DNA of 28,730 nt from an uncultured Clostridia bacterium (GCA_934120395.1 CAKOTZ010000013.1:1-28730); one strand, 5' to 3'. Numbered from the stretch's first letter, positions 7,111 through 16,098 are shown. The notes: generated by a model not told the origin, from the letters alone. Numbers and translations: made by a program.

Positions 7111-7683
7111 TTATTTTCTTACAAATGGCTCTGAAAATGAGATAGCATTATCTTTAAAAGCTTTACCTTCTTCACCATTAATTAAAAATTTAACAGAATT
7201 AACCTCAGTAAGTTCGGTCAAAGTATTTACAATAGAGTATATAGTAGCACTTTCAGCCTCTGCACCACCAATATGGTTTTCAACAAACTCATTAGAAAAA
7301 TCCACAACAAGAACATCACCAGATAAAGATATATTAAGAACTTGCGTACCCTGTGGAATAGCTGACTGTAAATTGGAATCAGAAGGACCTTGAATAAGTA
7401 GGTTTATTAAAGTTAAATATGGATTGTTAATTAATTCTTTAGCATCTACACTCTTATTTTCAACTCTTAAATTGTTTGAAGTAGCCTCCTTAAAATATAA
7501 TTTAACAATGGTACTCCTAAATTGTTCATCGGAAATTTCTTCTTGCGGAGTATACTCACTCATAGCAATTTCATCATTAGACTTTAACTTTTGCAAAATA
7601 TAAAATCCCATACCAACAAGCAAAATAACAATAACAGTAATGCAAATAAACATTTTAAATCTTTTGTTTTCCTTATTTTCCAT
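7111..7683 (-). CDS. GerMN-domain protein, membrane anchored
   Basis: A 190-residue protein with a membrane helix at about 10-31 and one GerMN domain (about 60-185): VKLYFKEAT, LLIQGPSDSNLQSAIPQGTQ, VVDFSNEFVENHIGG, YSIVNTLTELTEVNSVKFLI. GerMN domains occur in the spore germination/sporulation protein GerM and in LpqB-like envelope proteins. Bacillus GerM has two such domains, this has one. ATG at 7683 follows GGAGG. A role in spore or cell-wall assembly fits the neighbourhood of sporulation genes but is not proven. Confidence 0.88.
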   Translation of the reverse strand: MENKENKRFKMFICITVIVILLVGMGFYILQKLKSNDEIAMSEYTPQEEISDEQFRSTIVKLYFKEATSNNLRVENKSVDAKELINNPYLTLINLLIQGPSDSNLQSAIPQGTQVLNISLSGDVLVVDFSNEFVENHIGGAEAESATIYSIVNTLTELTEVNSVKFLINGEEGKAFKDNAISFSEPFVRK

Positions 7684-7859
7684 ATAAAAACCTCCATAAA
7701 ATAATCTTGTCTAACTAATCGTATGAAAGACAAGCGAAAAATAGAACTTAATAAAAATGTAATAAAAACGTAAAGACAGTGTAGTCAAATTAGGTAAACG
7801 TAATATCCGTAAGCGAAAAACAGAGAAAAGCATTAAAAAAATGACGAGATTTACATAAA

Positions 7860-7876
7860 AATGCTTGCGAAGCATT
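7860..7876. repeat. Inverted repeat upstream of the propeller-like gene
   Basis: AATGCTT-GCG-AAGCATT forms a 7-bp hairpin immediately overlapping the putative -35 box. There is no T-run, so it is more likely a protein site or chance than a terminator. Confidence 0.35.
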
Positions 7877-7903
7877 GTGAAACATGACAAAAAATGATAA
7901 AAT
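7875..7903 (+). promoter_or_regulatory. Putative promoter of the 7949-13187 operon
   Basis: TTGTGA (7875-7880) and TAAAAT (7898-7903) have a 17-base spacer, about 45 bases before the start codon. Confidence 0.5.
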
Positions 7904-7948
7904 ATAAGAGATTAAGTAAAGAACAAAAATAAAAATAGGAGGGTAAAC

Positions 7949-9691
7949 ATGCCAAAGAGAAAAACAATAAAAATAGTAGGCATAATAGCTGTAATTTTTC
8001 TAGTCATGATATTTGCACTTAGGCAAATATTAATGTATACGCAAGAACAATCAGAGTTTCAAAACAAAAGCTACGATACCCTTCAAGATTTTCAAACAGT
8101 ACAAGAAGTCGCAAAATATTTAGATTGCGAATACATAAAAGAAGAAAAATCAAAAAATGAGAAGTATGACAAAGACATATATTTAACATTTAAATATGAT
8201 TTATATACAGATGGTGCAAGTAATCAAGAATATTTTTATAGAGCATCAATACTGTTTGCACAAGTAACAGGCTATACAAACATACGACTAATAGACGATA
8301 GCAAAAATCTAGTAATAGCAATAATTGGAGACAGTGCAAACAAAGTAATATTAAAGCTATATATCAATGGGAACGACAATTATTATGGGGAAAAAGATAC
8401 AATAAAAGCATTAGAAAGTTACAAAGATACCAATATATCAAGATTGGAAATACAATCTAGCATAATAAACGATTTAATAACAAACGAATGGGAAGCAAAG
8501 CAAGTAGACTTAGGAACACAAGAAAGTACCTTAGATAATTATGCAATTTACTTTGACGAAGGCTATGATGTTAAAAAAGTGGGCACAAAAGTATTTAATA
8601 TTGTATTTAGACAAAAATACGATAAAGAAGTAGTAAACGGAATAAAAGTAGGTACAGATTTGAAAGAAGTAGTAAATAAATTAGGTGAACCAAGCTTTGG
8701 AGGAGTGGACAGATACCTATTAGGTTACAAGGGAGAAAAAATGTATATTTTCTTTACAGAGAAGACAATTTCCGTTTACCCAGTACAAAGTGCAAGTAAT
8801 GAACAGCAATTACTAACATTAATAGAAAAATTCAGGCAGGATCTAAATCTAAAATCATTTATAAGCAGTATTACAGATTTATGGCCAGATTATGATAAAT
8901 ACGAGTATGATGAAAACTATGTAAACTTAACTTATACACTAAGAGGAATACAATTTAAATTTAATGTGGATAGAGACAGTGGCGTGATATTCTACAACAA
9001 CTACGGAGGAAGCTATATAACAGATCTGAGAAAAAATAAAAATAACTTGCCTAAGTATACGTATTTTACTGATGAGAATTTGGTGTATGAGAATGAGTAT
9101 TTAAATAAAAGCAGTATACATAATTATGCACAATGGAAAAGCGATTATACATATAAGAAAGAATGCCTGAAAGATTATATGGGAATAGAAGAAGAGGTAA
9201 GTGGAAAGTTTTTTGTTAAAGAAGATGAATCAGGCAAAGCAAGTATATTATCATTGGATGATGATAATCCGCCATCAGAAATAAATGAAAAAGTTTATTC
9301 ATATATATGGTTAGATGATTATAATTTAGCTTACAGCATACAAAACAAGGGAATGTATTTATATAATGCACAAACTATGGAAACAAAGATAATTTTAGAA
9401 GGACAAGACAATTTTCAGATAAAATCTTATGAAAATAACAGAATATATTATGATGATAAAAACATGATTTATTTGCTAGATGGAAGCTTGCCATCAAATT
9501 ATGATAGTATAATTTGGCTAAATGATGATACTCTTGCATATAGCAAGAAAAATCAGGGAATTTATAAATATAACCTAACCACGCAAGAAACAGAAACGAT
9601 ATTAGAAGGTAATGAAACATTTAACTTAGTAAAATATGAAAATAGTAGAATATATTATGACGATAAAAATATTATATATATTTTAAATTAG
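7949..9691 (+). CDS. Membrane-anchored extracellular protein with two C-terminal repeats
   Basis: A 580-residue protein with a single N-terminal membrane helix (about 8-29) and a large, acidic, tyrosine-rich outer part. I do not recognise a named family for residues 40-440. The last 130 residues hold two tandem copies of a roughly 62-residue unit, each of the form WLxDxxLAYSxxNxGxYxYN...ILEG...YENxRIYYDDKNxIY, which suggests beta-propeller or DUF5050-like blades. ATG at 7949 has AGGAGG upstream. The next gene starts 22 bases after its stop, so the two are likely co-transcribed and may work together at the cell surface. Confidence 0.7.
   Translation: MPKRKTIKIVGIIAVIFLVMIFALRQILMYTQEQSEFQNKSYDTLQDFQTVQEVAKYLDCEYIKEEKSKNEKYDKDIYLTFKYDLYTDGASNQEYFYRASILFAQVTGYTNIRLIDDSKNLVIAIIGDSANKVILKLYINGNDNYYGEKDTIKALESYKDTNISRLEIQSSIINDLITNEWEAKQVDLGTQESTLDNYAIYFDEGYDVKKVGTKVFNIVFRQKYDKEVVNGIKVGTDLKEVVNKLGEPSFGGVDRYLLGYKGEKMYIFFTEKTISVYPVQSASNEQQLLTLIEKFRQDLNLKSFISSITDLWPDYDKYEYDENYVNLTYTLRGIQFKFNVDRDSGVIFYNNYGGSYITDLRKNKNNLPKYTYFTDENLVYENEYLNKSSIHNYAQWKSDYTYKKECLKDYMGIEEEVSGKFFVKEDESGKASILSLDDDNPPSEINEKVYSYIWLDDYNLAYSIQNKGMYLYNAQTMETKIILEGQDNFQIKSYENNRIYYDDKNMIYLLDGSLPSNYDSIIWLNDDTLAYSKKNQGIYKYNLTTQETETILEGNETFNLVKYENSRIYYDDKNIIYILN
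9295..9688 (+). repeat. Two tandem protein-coding repeats
   Basis: Unit one starts near 9295 and unit two near 9499. Both encode WLxD, LAYS, then ILEG and YENxRIYYDDKN. The repeats differ in DNA sequence, so they are an old duplication rather than a recent one. Confidence 0.7.
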
Positions 9692-9713
9692 AAAAAGGAG
9701 GGGTAATATACAT

Positions 9714-12700
9714 ATGAAAGTGAAAACAATAAAAAAAGTAATTGTATTATTTGCAATGGTAATATGTATATTACTACTAAAGCAAACGGACAGTTATGCG
9801 ATGACGCAAGAAGAAGCTGGAACGTATATTGCAAGTTATGCTACGAATTTTACAAAAGAACATGGACCTGAAACAGTATATTCATTAATTAACAGCGATA
9901 GAAAAATGGCATATAATTTGCAAAAAGTAGAAGGATATTATAGGATGGACTGTGTAGGTTTTGTTAATTTGGTATTACATCAATCTATAGGATTAGATAT
10001 TCCAATTACTGCATCTGGAGATGGTGGGTTTGTTGTTCCTTTTGGAGATTCGTGGGGATATGATAATCAAAATGGAAATTTTTTTAATGATTTAGGACAG
10101 TGTACTCCATCAGATATTGGAGCATTTATGCCAGGAGATATAATTGCAAATGGAAGACACGTTATGATATACATTGGAAATGGACAAGTTGCTCATTGTG
10201 CTGGGTGGGGTGATGGTGTAACCATCAATAGTTTTGAAGAGGTATATAATCATTATTATTATGACAAAGGATATCAAGAACACCGATATTATCGTATTAA
10301 AGCCGATGTAGCAGAAGGGCTTTCAGAAGGAAATTCTGGAGGTGGATTAATAGACAAAATTGAAAATATTGCAGGTAGCATTTGGGACAAAATCACAAGC
10401 TTTGTAGGAATATTATCAGACGAAAATGATGACGACTACACCAAAGGACCACCAATATCAGACGAAGAATATAACAAATTATATTATAAAGGATTAGCAA
10501 ACGAAGTAGGCAAACATGATGAAGAAGTAAAAAACGATAGCATATTAGATTTCACATTTCCAAAATTATCAACAATAGTAGACTATATAGTAGGAAGTAT
10601 GATATATCCAGTAAGAGCATCGGTAGTAGGTTGGACAAACATAGTACAAATAGAAGTTAGTAATTATATACAAGTAGCCTCTGGAGAAAAAGATAGTATA
10701 AAAACAGACGATGGAATACTAACAAATTTAAAACAAAAAATGGAAGATTCTTTAACACTAGAGAAAATTGTATATAACAAAGTACCAGTGCTAGATGTAA
10801 ACATATTCAATTTAACAAAAGCAGGAGGAAAAGATGTAAAAGAAAGCAGTTTAACGGGTATAATTAGAGAACTAGTATCAAATTGGTATTACATATTTAG
10901 AACAATAACAATAATAGCATTGCTAATAATCCTAATATATATAGGAGTAAAAATAGCTATAACGAGTATAGCAGAAGAAAAAGCAACATACAAAGAAGCA
11001 TTAAAAAATTGGTTAGTTGCATTCATAATAGTATTTGCAATGCCATACATAATGATACTAATAATGCAAATAAATGAATCACTAGTATCAATGTTTGCGG
11101 GATTAGGAAAAGACTTGAACCTATACGAAACAGTAAGAGAAATGACATGGAGTATTAAAATGAGTGTAGGTGTAATAGCAACAATACTATATGTAACATT
11201 AGTATATTACTTAGTAAAGTTCATAATACTATACTTAAAAAGATTATTTGTAACAATAGTATTAATTATAATAGCACCGCTAGTTGCAGGCAAATATGCT
11301 TATGACAAAATAAGAGGGGGAAAAGGAGATAATTCACTTAGCAAGTGGCTACAAGAATATACCTTTAGCGTAATGATGCAAACAGTACATGCTTTAGTAT
11401 ATACAGTATTCATATCAATGACAATAAACATATCAGCAAGTGCGCAAGAAGGACCAATATTAGCAACACTAATACTTTCATTAATATTCTTCAACTTCAT
11501 GACAAAATCAGAAAAAATAGTTAGAGGAGTAATGAGCTTAAAAGGTGGAAATAAGGCAGTAAGCTTCGGAGATGCCGACTCAACAAAACTACATGATTTA
11601 ATTGGATGGTCTTATTTAAGAAGAACAACAGGTTTCAATGGAAGTATGAAGACATTAAAACCAATGTATAAATTTTCTAAAGACTACTTAAGTAAAAAGA
11701 TAAATGACAAAAATACAACAATAGGCAAAATTGCTAAAATGCCAGAAGATATATACGTAGAAGGACAAAAAGAAAAATTAAAGAAAAAATATGGAACAAC
11801 TAAGTTATATGAAATGTATAATAATGTTGGTGGAAATGGAATGAGCTTAGACAAAAAAATAGACTATGCAATAAGAGAAAACTATCACATGAATATAGGA
11901 GCTATAGAAAGCTTAGGAGTTACAAGCGTAAAAATTGCAACAGGAATGGGCAAAAGTATGATAGCAATTCCATTATTTGTAGCTGAATCACCATTACTTG
12001 GTGTGGAAACCTTCTTTAGTGGAATAAGCACATTAGCATATGCAGCAGGAAAGCCAATTAAAGGTTACAAACAATTAGGCAGTACAAGATTTACATCAAA
12101 TAGTAAAGTATATAAAACAATGGAAACTCTATCAACTGGTGGAATGAACAAAGTTATAAGAAATATGATAGATGTATATGGACAAAAAATAGATATACTA
12201 AAGAACTATAAACCAGAACAAATAAGATTACTATATCAATCAAAAATGGAAATGGACGGCTTAGCTCAAGAATTAGAAAAATTAAAATCTAGTGAATTTA
12301 AAGGATATCAAGATGGCAGTAGCGAATTAGAAAGAAAACTTGCAGAAGAATATCAAGTAAAACTAGAACAGTACATAGAAGAATCACAAAAGACCATAGA
12401 AAAATCAGAAATAAAAGAAAAAATTAAGGAATATGAAAATGAAAAACAAAACTATAGCTTAGGAACAAAAGACTTAAATAAAATAGCTAAGGGATTACAA
12501 AAGGTTGATACGGAAAATCCAAAGAACAATATAATAATTAAAAAAGAAGTAGAGGACAATATAAAACAACAAGTATCAACAGGAATGTTGCATAATATTA
12601 TGGGAATAAAAGACGAATACAAGAACTTACAAGTAGATGATTCTTCAGTAGATGCAATGATAGAAAAAGTTAAAGATAGAATAAATGAGATGAATGAAAG

Positions 12701-13187
12701 CGGAAAACCAGAGGATAGCAAAGAACAGACAGCGGCACGAATTTCATTAGACCTATTAGAACAAAGAAAAGGAAATAACTCAGAAGAAAAGGTGGACATT
12801 AAACAGCTATCAGAAGAAGAAAAAAATGACGTTAAGGAAGTATTGCAAGATGCAATAACAGAGGAAGATATGGATAAAACAACACAAATGATGAGCTTAG
12901 ATGACCTTGCACAACTAATGAAAATATCAGTAGATACAAAAGGCAGTATTGAAAAGGCACCAGTACCAATTAAATTTGGTGGAGTAATTGAGAAGGCTGA
13001 AAACCTAAGAAACATAAACGAAAAAATGAAGGAAATGACAAATAAAAACATAGATGACAAAGGAAATATTATTAATAAACAACCAGAAAAAATATATGAA
13101 ACTCAAGAGTTAAAAGATATTGCCAATAGGATTATAAGGTCGAAAAATATTTCAGTAAAAAATGGAGGAGAAGAAAATGATTTATAG
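9714..13187 (+). CDS. Secreted/membrane fusion: NlpC/P60-type domain plus TrbL/VirB6-like membrane domain
   Basis: A 1157-residue protein. A signal-like helix (8-28) is followed by an NlpC/P60- or CHAP-type peptidase domain (about 30-196): YRMDCVGFVNLVLH with C80 as nucleophile and GRHVMIYIGNGQVAHC with H149. A linker follows, then a polytopic region (about 388-605) with roughly six helices and the loop VKFIILYLKRLFVTIVLIII, like VirB6/TrbL membrane subunits of type IV secretion. The rest (610-1157) is charged, mostly helical and probably cytosolic coiled coil. No conjugation genes are nearby. It follows the 7949 gene and overlaps the TSCPD gene by 11 bases. ATG at 9714 has AGGAGGGG upstream. 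Assignment of the membrane part is by pattern only. Confidence 0.75.
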   Translation: MKVKTIKKVIVLFAMVICILLLKQTDSYAMTQEEAGTYIASYATNFTKEHGPETVYSLINSDRKMAYNLQKVEGYYRMDCVGFVNLVLHQSIGLDIPITASGDGGFVVPFGDSWGYDNQNGNFFNDLGQCTPSDIGAFMPGDIIANGRHVMIYIGNGQVAHCAGWGDGVTINSFEEVYNHYYYDKGYQEHRYYRIKADVAEGLSEGNSGGGLIDKIENIAGSIWDKITSFVGILSDENDDDYTKGPPISDEEYNKLYYKGLANEVGKHDEEVKNDSILDFTFPKLSTIVDYIVGSMIYPVRASVVGWTNIVQIEVSNYIQVASGEKDSIKTDDGILTNLKQKMEDSLTLEKIVYNKVPVLDVNIFNLTKAGGKDVKESSLTGIIRELVSNWYYIFRTITIIALLIILIYIGVKIAITSIAEEKATYKEALKNWLVAFIIVFAMPYIMILIMQINESLVSMFAGLGKDLNLYETVREMTWSIKMSVGVIATILYVTLVYYLVKFIILYLKRLFVTIVLIIIAPLVAGKYAYDKIRGGKGDNSLSKWLQEYTFSVMMQTVHALVYTVFISMTINISASAQEGPILATLILSLIFFNFMTKSEKIVRGVMSLKGGNKAVSFGDADSTKLHDLIGWSYLRRTTGFNGSMKTLKPMYKFSKDYLSKKINDKNTTIGKIAKMPEDIYVEGQKEKLKKKYGTTKLYEMYNNVGGNGMSLDKKIDYAIRENYHMNIGAIESLGVTSVKIATGMGKSMIAIPLFVAESPLLGVETFFSGISTLAYAAGKPIKGYKQLGSTRFTSNSKVYKTMETLSTGGMNKVIRNMIDVYGQKIDILKNYKPEQIRLLYQSKMEMDGLAQELEKLKSSEFKGYQDGSSELERKLAEEYQVKLEQYIEESQKTIEKSEIKEKIKEYENEKQNYSLGTKDLNKIAKGLQKVDTENPKNNIIIKKEVEDNIKQQVSTGMLHNIMGIKDEYKNLQVDDSSVDAMIEKVKDRINEMNESGKPEDSKEQTAARISLDLLEQRKGNNSEEKVDIKQLSEEEKNDVKEVLQDAITEEDMDKTTQMMSLDDLAQLMKISVDTKGSIEKAPVPIKFGGVIEKAENLRNINEKMKEMTNKNIDDKGNIINKQPEKIYETQELKDIANRIIRSKNISVKNGGEENDL

Positions 13188-13440
13188 ATATGAAACTCGT
13201 GGAGTATGCTCAAGAGAAATAATATTAGAGTTAGAAAATGGAATTATAAAAAAAGTAAATATAATAGGCGGATGTGCTGGCAATACAGTTGGCATATCAA
13301 AGCTTGTTGAAGGAATGAGTGCTAAAGAGGCAATTACAAGACTAAAAGGGATACCTTGTGGGCCAAGAAGCACATCATGTCCAGACCAATTAGCTATTGC
13401 ACTAGAGCAAGCATTAGAAGTAGAAAAAAGAGGCGAATAG
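13177..13440 (+). CDS. TSCPD-domain protein, four-Cys type
   Basis: An 87-residue protein. I chose ATG at 13177, since GGAGGAG at 13164-13170 precedes it. A GTG/ATG further upstream would extend into the ribosome site. It carries conserved Cys in GVCSRE, GGCAGN, IPCGPRS and the name motif TSCPD. The same fold occurs at the C-terminus of vitamin B12-dependent ribonucleotide reductases. The stand-alone version is common in Clostridia and of unknown function, possibly metal binding. Its start overlaps the end of the large fusion gene, and trmL follows 1 base after its stop, so translation may be coupled. Confidence 0.85.
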   Translation: MIYRYETRGVCSREIILELENGIIKKVNIIGGCAGNTVGISKLVEGMSAKEAITRLKGIPCGPRSTSCPDQLAIALEQALEVEKRGE

Positions 13441-13441
13441 G

Positions 13442-13939
13442 ATGAAAATAAATATAGTTATGGTAGAACCAGAAATACCGCAAAATACAGGAAATATAGC
13501 AAGAACCTGTGCAGCAACAGGTGCAAAACTACACTTAGTAAAACCTTTGGGATTTGAAATAACAGATAAATATCTAAAAAGAGCAGGATTAGACTATTGG
13601 GATAAACTAGAAATTGAAGAACATGAAAATTTAGCAAGCTTTTTAGAAAAATACAAACCTGCTGAAAACAACATGTATTTTATAACAACAAAGGGTCAAA
13701 CTTGTTATTCAGATGTAGACTATAGCTGTAAGGATGAAATATTTATATTATTTGGAAAAGAAACAAAAGGATTACCAGAAGACCTTTTACAAAGTCATTT
13801 AGATAAAACCGTACGAATACCAATGAAAGAACACCTAAGAAGCCTAAACTTATCAAATTCAGTAGCAATAGTTACTTATGAAATACTAAGACAAAACAAC
13901 TTTGAAGAATTACAAGAAACAAGTGAATATTTTAAATAA
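13442..13939 (+). CDS. trmL: tRNA (cytidine(34)-2'-O)-methyltransferase TrmL
   Basis: A 165-residue SpoU/SPOUT-class enzyme that methylates the ribose of wobble position 34 in certain leucine tRNAs. It shows EPEIPQNTGNIARTC near the N-terminus, ILFGKETKGLPED in the middle, and the knot-forming IPMKEHLRSLNLSNSVAIV at the end. Length is typical of the minimal TrmL/YibK proteins. Starts at ATG 13442, one base after the TSCPD stop. Confidence 0.94.
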   Translation: MKINIVMVEPEIPQNTGNIARTCAATGAKLHLVKPLGFEITDKYLKRAGLDYWDKLEIEEHENLASFLEKYKPAENNMYFITTKGQTCYSDVDYSCKDEIFILFGKETKGLPEDLLQSHLDKTVRIPMKEHLRSLNLSNSVAIVTYEILRQNNFEELQETSEYFK

Positions 13940-13972
13940 AGAAGGGATATCATATCACCTTCTTTATTTAAA
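13931..13972 (+). terminator. Intrinsic terminator after trmL
   Basis: A perfect 15-bp stem (13931-13945 with 13958-13972) includes the trmL stop codon. The right arm is T-rich (CCTTCTTTATTT). Confidence 0.8.
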
Positions 13973-14086
13973 ATTAATTAGAAATATTCGACAAATTTTG
14001 CTTGTAATAAAATATAAGTATAAATACAATTAACATATAATTTTTATTCTTTTGAATACAAATCAGGTATTCATTTCCCGCCACTA

Positions 14087-14115
14087 TTGTAATTGACTTG
14101 TGTAATTGATATAAT
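14087..14115 (+). promoter_or_regulatory. Promoter of the DUF4160-DUF2442 pair
   Basis: TTGTAA (14087-14092) and TATAAT (14110-14115) are separated by 17 bases, directly upstream of AAAGGAGG and the TTG start. Confidence 0.7.
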
Positions 14116-14131
14116 AAAGGAGGTTGATAAA

Positions 14132-14398
14132 TTGCCGATAATATCGCAATTTTATGGAATTATAGTGAAAATGTTCTTTCATGATGAAAATAAGCATCAT
14201 TCGAAGCATATACATGTTGAATATGCAGGATATGATGCCACATTTGACTTACAGGGCAATATTTTGACGGGAGAAATTCCTCGAAAGCAAAAAAAACTTG
14301 TTGAAGCGTGGATTATTATACATAGGGAAGAATTAGAGGCACTGTGGAAATCAATCAATGAAGATGGAGAATATTTTAAGATAGCTCCATTACGTTAG
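14132..14398 (+). CDS. DUF4160-family protein
   Basis: An 88-residue protein starting at TTG 14132, which lies eight bases after AGGAGG. Typical DUF4160 features: PIISQFYGIIVKMFF, then the His-rich HDENKHHSKHIHVEYAGYDA, and a GEIPRKQKKLVEAWI end. These proteins are usually encoded next to DUF2442 proteins, as here, in mobile or addiction-like gene pairs. Function is not established. A toxin-antitoxin role is suggested by the arrangement only. Confidence 0.88.
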   Translation: MPIISQFYGIIVKMFFHDENKHHSKHIHVEYAGYDATFDLQGNILTGEIPRKQKKLVEAWIIIHREELEALWKSINEDGEYFKIAPLR

Positions 14399-14417
14399 TA
14401 AAAAAGGGGGAGAGTTT

Positions 14418-14699
14418 ATGAATGTTGAACACGAGCCAAGGCCAATAGAAGTAAGAGCATTAAAAAATTTTTTGATATATATAAAATTTAGTAATCATGA
14501 AGAAAAGATATATGACATGAAAAAAAACTTTAAATATCCATTTTATAAAAAAATACAAGATATAGATAATTTCAAAAGAATAAAAATTTCTGGAATAAAT
14601 ATAGAATGGGATAGTGGGGAAGATATTGCACCAGAAAATCTGTATAATGATAGTAAACCACTGGAAGAGTTCGAAATAAGTGAGTTAGAATTTGAATAA
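14418..14699 (+). CDS. DUF2442-family protein
   Basis: A 93-residue protein with the DUF2442 pattern: a strand-rich start (VRALKNFLIYIKFSNHEEKIYDM), LKKNF-like FKYPFYKKI, FKRIKISGINIEWDSGEDIAPENLY at the end. ATG at 14418 follows AAAGGGGGAGAG. Nineteen bases separate it from the DUF4160 gene. The two are probably one operon and may form a complex. Confidence 0.88.
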   Translation: MNVEHEPRPIEVRALKNFLIYIKFSNHEEKIYDMKKNFKYPFYKKIQDIDNFKRIKISGINIEWDSGEDIAPENLYNDSKPLEEFEISELEFE

Positions 14700-14720
14700 A
14701 ATTAATACAGGTTAAATAAA

Positions 14721-14752
14721 AAAAGAACAAGTTTTAAAAAACTTGTTCTTTT
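14721..14752. terminator. Bidirectional intrinsic terminator
   Basis: A perfect 12-bp stem, AAAAGAACAAGT (14721-14732) with ACTTGTTCTTTT (14741-14752), sits between the DUF2442 gene and the converging tRNA-Arg genes, with A-runs and T-runs on the two sides. Confidence 0.85.
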
Positions 14753-14829
<77 letters not shown>

Positions 14830-14888
14830 ATAACTTAACAACAAAACTATAATAACACATAAAAATAATTTTGTCAAGAAAAAATTGT

Positions 14889-14965
14889 TGGTGTGCCTGG
14901 AGGGATTCGAACCCCCGATCTCGAAGTTCGTAGCCTCGCATTCTATCCAGCTAAACTACAGGCAC
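14889..14965 (-). tRNA. tRNA-Arg (anticodon ACG)
   Basis: Minus strand. Acceptor GTGCCTG pairs with CAGGCAC, the anticodon loop is CTACGAA with ACG, and CCA is encoded. With A34 modified to inosine, as in other bacteria, it should read CGU, CGC and CGA but not CGG. This matters for the CGGA frame breaks. Confidence 0.95.
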
Positions 14966-14981
14966 ATCTTCAACAACCAAT

Positions 14982-15010
14982 ATTATAAAACAAAAGATTA
15001 AATCTGTCAA
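14982..15010 (-). promoter_or_regulatory. Consensus promoter of the tRNA-Arg pair
   Basis: On the minus strand TTGACA (15010-15005) and TATAAT (14987-14982) are a perfect match to the sigma-A consensus with a 17-base spacer. Confidence 0.85.
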
Positions 15011-15069
15011 TTAAATTTCAAAAAATGCAAAAAAAGCTGATAAAGATGTACTTTAGAAACAAAATAATA

Positions 15070-15098
15070 TTGAATTACCAAAAGAAATGAGATAAAAT
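15070..15098 (+). promoter_or_regulatory. Promoter of the Alg14/Alg13-like pair
   Basis: TTGAAT (15070-15075) and TAAAAT (15093-15098) have a 17-base spacer, about 25 bases before the TTG start. Confidence 0.65.
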
Positions 15099-15124
15099 AG
15101 AAAAAAACTAAAAAGGAGAACAAA

Positions 15125-15595
15125 TTGAAAAAAGTAATGTTTATTGCTAGTACTGGAGGGCACTTAGACGAACTAATGCAATTAAAACCACTATTTGATA
15201 AATATGATTATCATATTGTAACAGAAAAGGATAAATCAACAGAAACATTAAAAAAAGAATATGGTAAAAAAATATCATATCTAATATATGGAACAAGGAA
15301 GCAAAAATTAAAATATATAGTAAAATTTTTTTATAACTGCATAAAAACAGTTGGAATTTATATAAAATACAGACCAAAATATATAGTAACAACAGGAACA
15401 CATACAGCTGGACCAATGTGTTACTTTGGAAAAATATTTGGAAGCAAAATAATATATATTGAAACATTTGCAAGCATTCATAAAAAAACAGCTACAGGAA
15501 GATTAATATATCCAATTGCAGACCTATTTATAGTGCAATGGGAAGAAATGCTTGAATTATATCCCAAAGCAGTGTTAGGAGGGCCGATTTATTAA
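15125..15595 (+). CDS. Alg14/PssD-like glycosyltransferase subunit
   Basis: A 156-residue protein beginning at TTG 15125, with AAAGGAG upstream. It has MFIASTGGHLDELMQLKPLF at the start, IYGTRKQK, a hydrophobic patch, then IVTTGTHTAGPMCYFGK and IIYIETFAS, typical of Alg14/PssD/CpsF proteins. These recruit the catalytic Alg13/PssE subunit to the membrane to add a sugar to a lipid-linked glycan. Its stop overlaps the start of the next gene by one base, which fits an obligate partner. Confidence 0.9.
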   Translation: MKKVMFIASTGGHLDELMQLKPLFDKYDYHIVTEKDKSTETLKKEYGKKISYLIYGTRKQKLKYIVKFFYNCIKTVGIYIKYRPKYIVTTGTHTAGPMCYFGKIFGSKIIYIETFASIHKKTATGRLIYPIADLFIVQWEEMLELYPKAVLGGPIY

Positions 15596-16074
15596 TGATA
15601 TTAGTATTATTAGGAACACAACAGAATGATTTTAGCAGATTATTAAAAGCAGTAGATAAGGCAATAGAAAAAGGAAAAATTGATGAAGAAGTAATTGTTC
15701 AAGCGGGAAGCACAAAGTATAAAAGTGACAAAATGAAACAATTTAGTTTAATACCCAAAGACGAAATTGAACAACTAAAAAAACAGGCACACTTAATAAT
15801 AACACATGGAGGAGTAGGCTCAATTGTAAGTTCAATAAAAATGGGGAAAAAAGTAATTGCCGTTCCAAGAATGGCAGAATATGGTGAACATGTAAACAAT
15901 CATCAAATCGAAATTGTAGAAAGCTTTGCGAAAAAAGGATATATAATAAAAGTAACAGATTTAGATAAATTTGAAGAGGCATTAGAACAAATAAAAAAAT
16001 TTCAACCGAAAGAATATATTAGTAACACAGACAAAATGATAAAAATAATAGCCGATTATATTGATCATAATTAA
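15595..16074 (+). CDS. Alg13/PssE-like glycosyltransferase catalytic subunit
   Basis: A 159-residue protein of the GT28 C-terminal type: ILVLLGTQQNDFSRLLKAV at the start, then LIITHGGVGSIVSSIKMGKK, the nucleotide-sugar binding motif, and VPRMAEYGEHVNNHQIEI. It matches the half-size Alg13/PssE form that needs the Alg14/PssD partner, encoded just upstream with a one-base overlap. The sugar and acceptor cannot be told from sequence. Capsule or teichoic-type glycans are possible. Confidence 0.9.
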   Translation: MILVLLGTQQNDFSRLLKAVDKAIEKGKIDEEVIVQAGSTKYKSDKMKQFSLIPKDEIEQLKKQAHLIITHGGVGSIVSSIKMGKKVIAVPRMAEYGEHVNNHQIEIVESFAKKGYIIKVTDLDKFEEALEQIKKFQPKEYISNTDKMIKIIADYIDHN

Positions 16075-16098
16075 TATGTGAATATAGTGTGAAAAAAG

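Noticed and set aside
12452..13060. Minus-strand open frame of 202 codons inside the large fusion gene
   Set aside because: The Ser/Phe-rich product is the antisense of Lys/Glu codons. No ribosome site and no similarity to any family.
14093..14131. Longer DUF4160 start at TTG 14093
   Set aside because: It would translate the promoter and the ribosome site. The TTG at 14132 sits at the right distance after AGGAGG.
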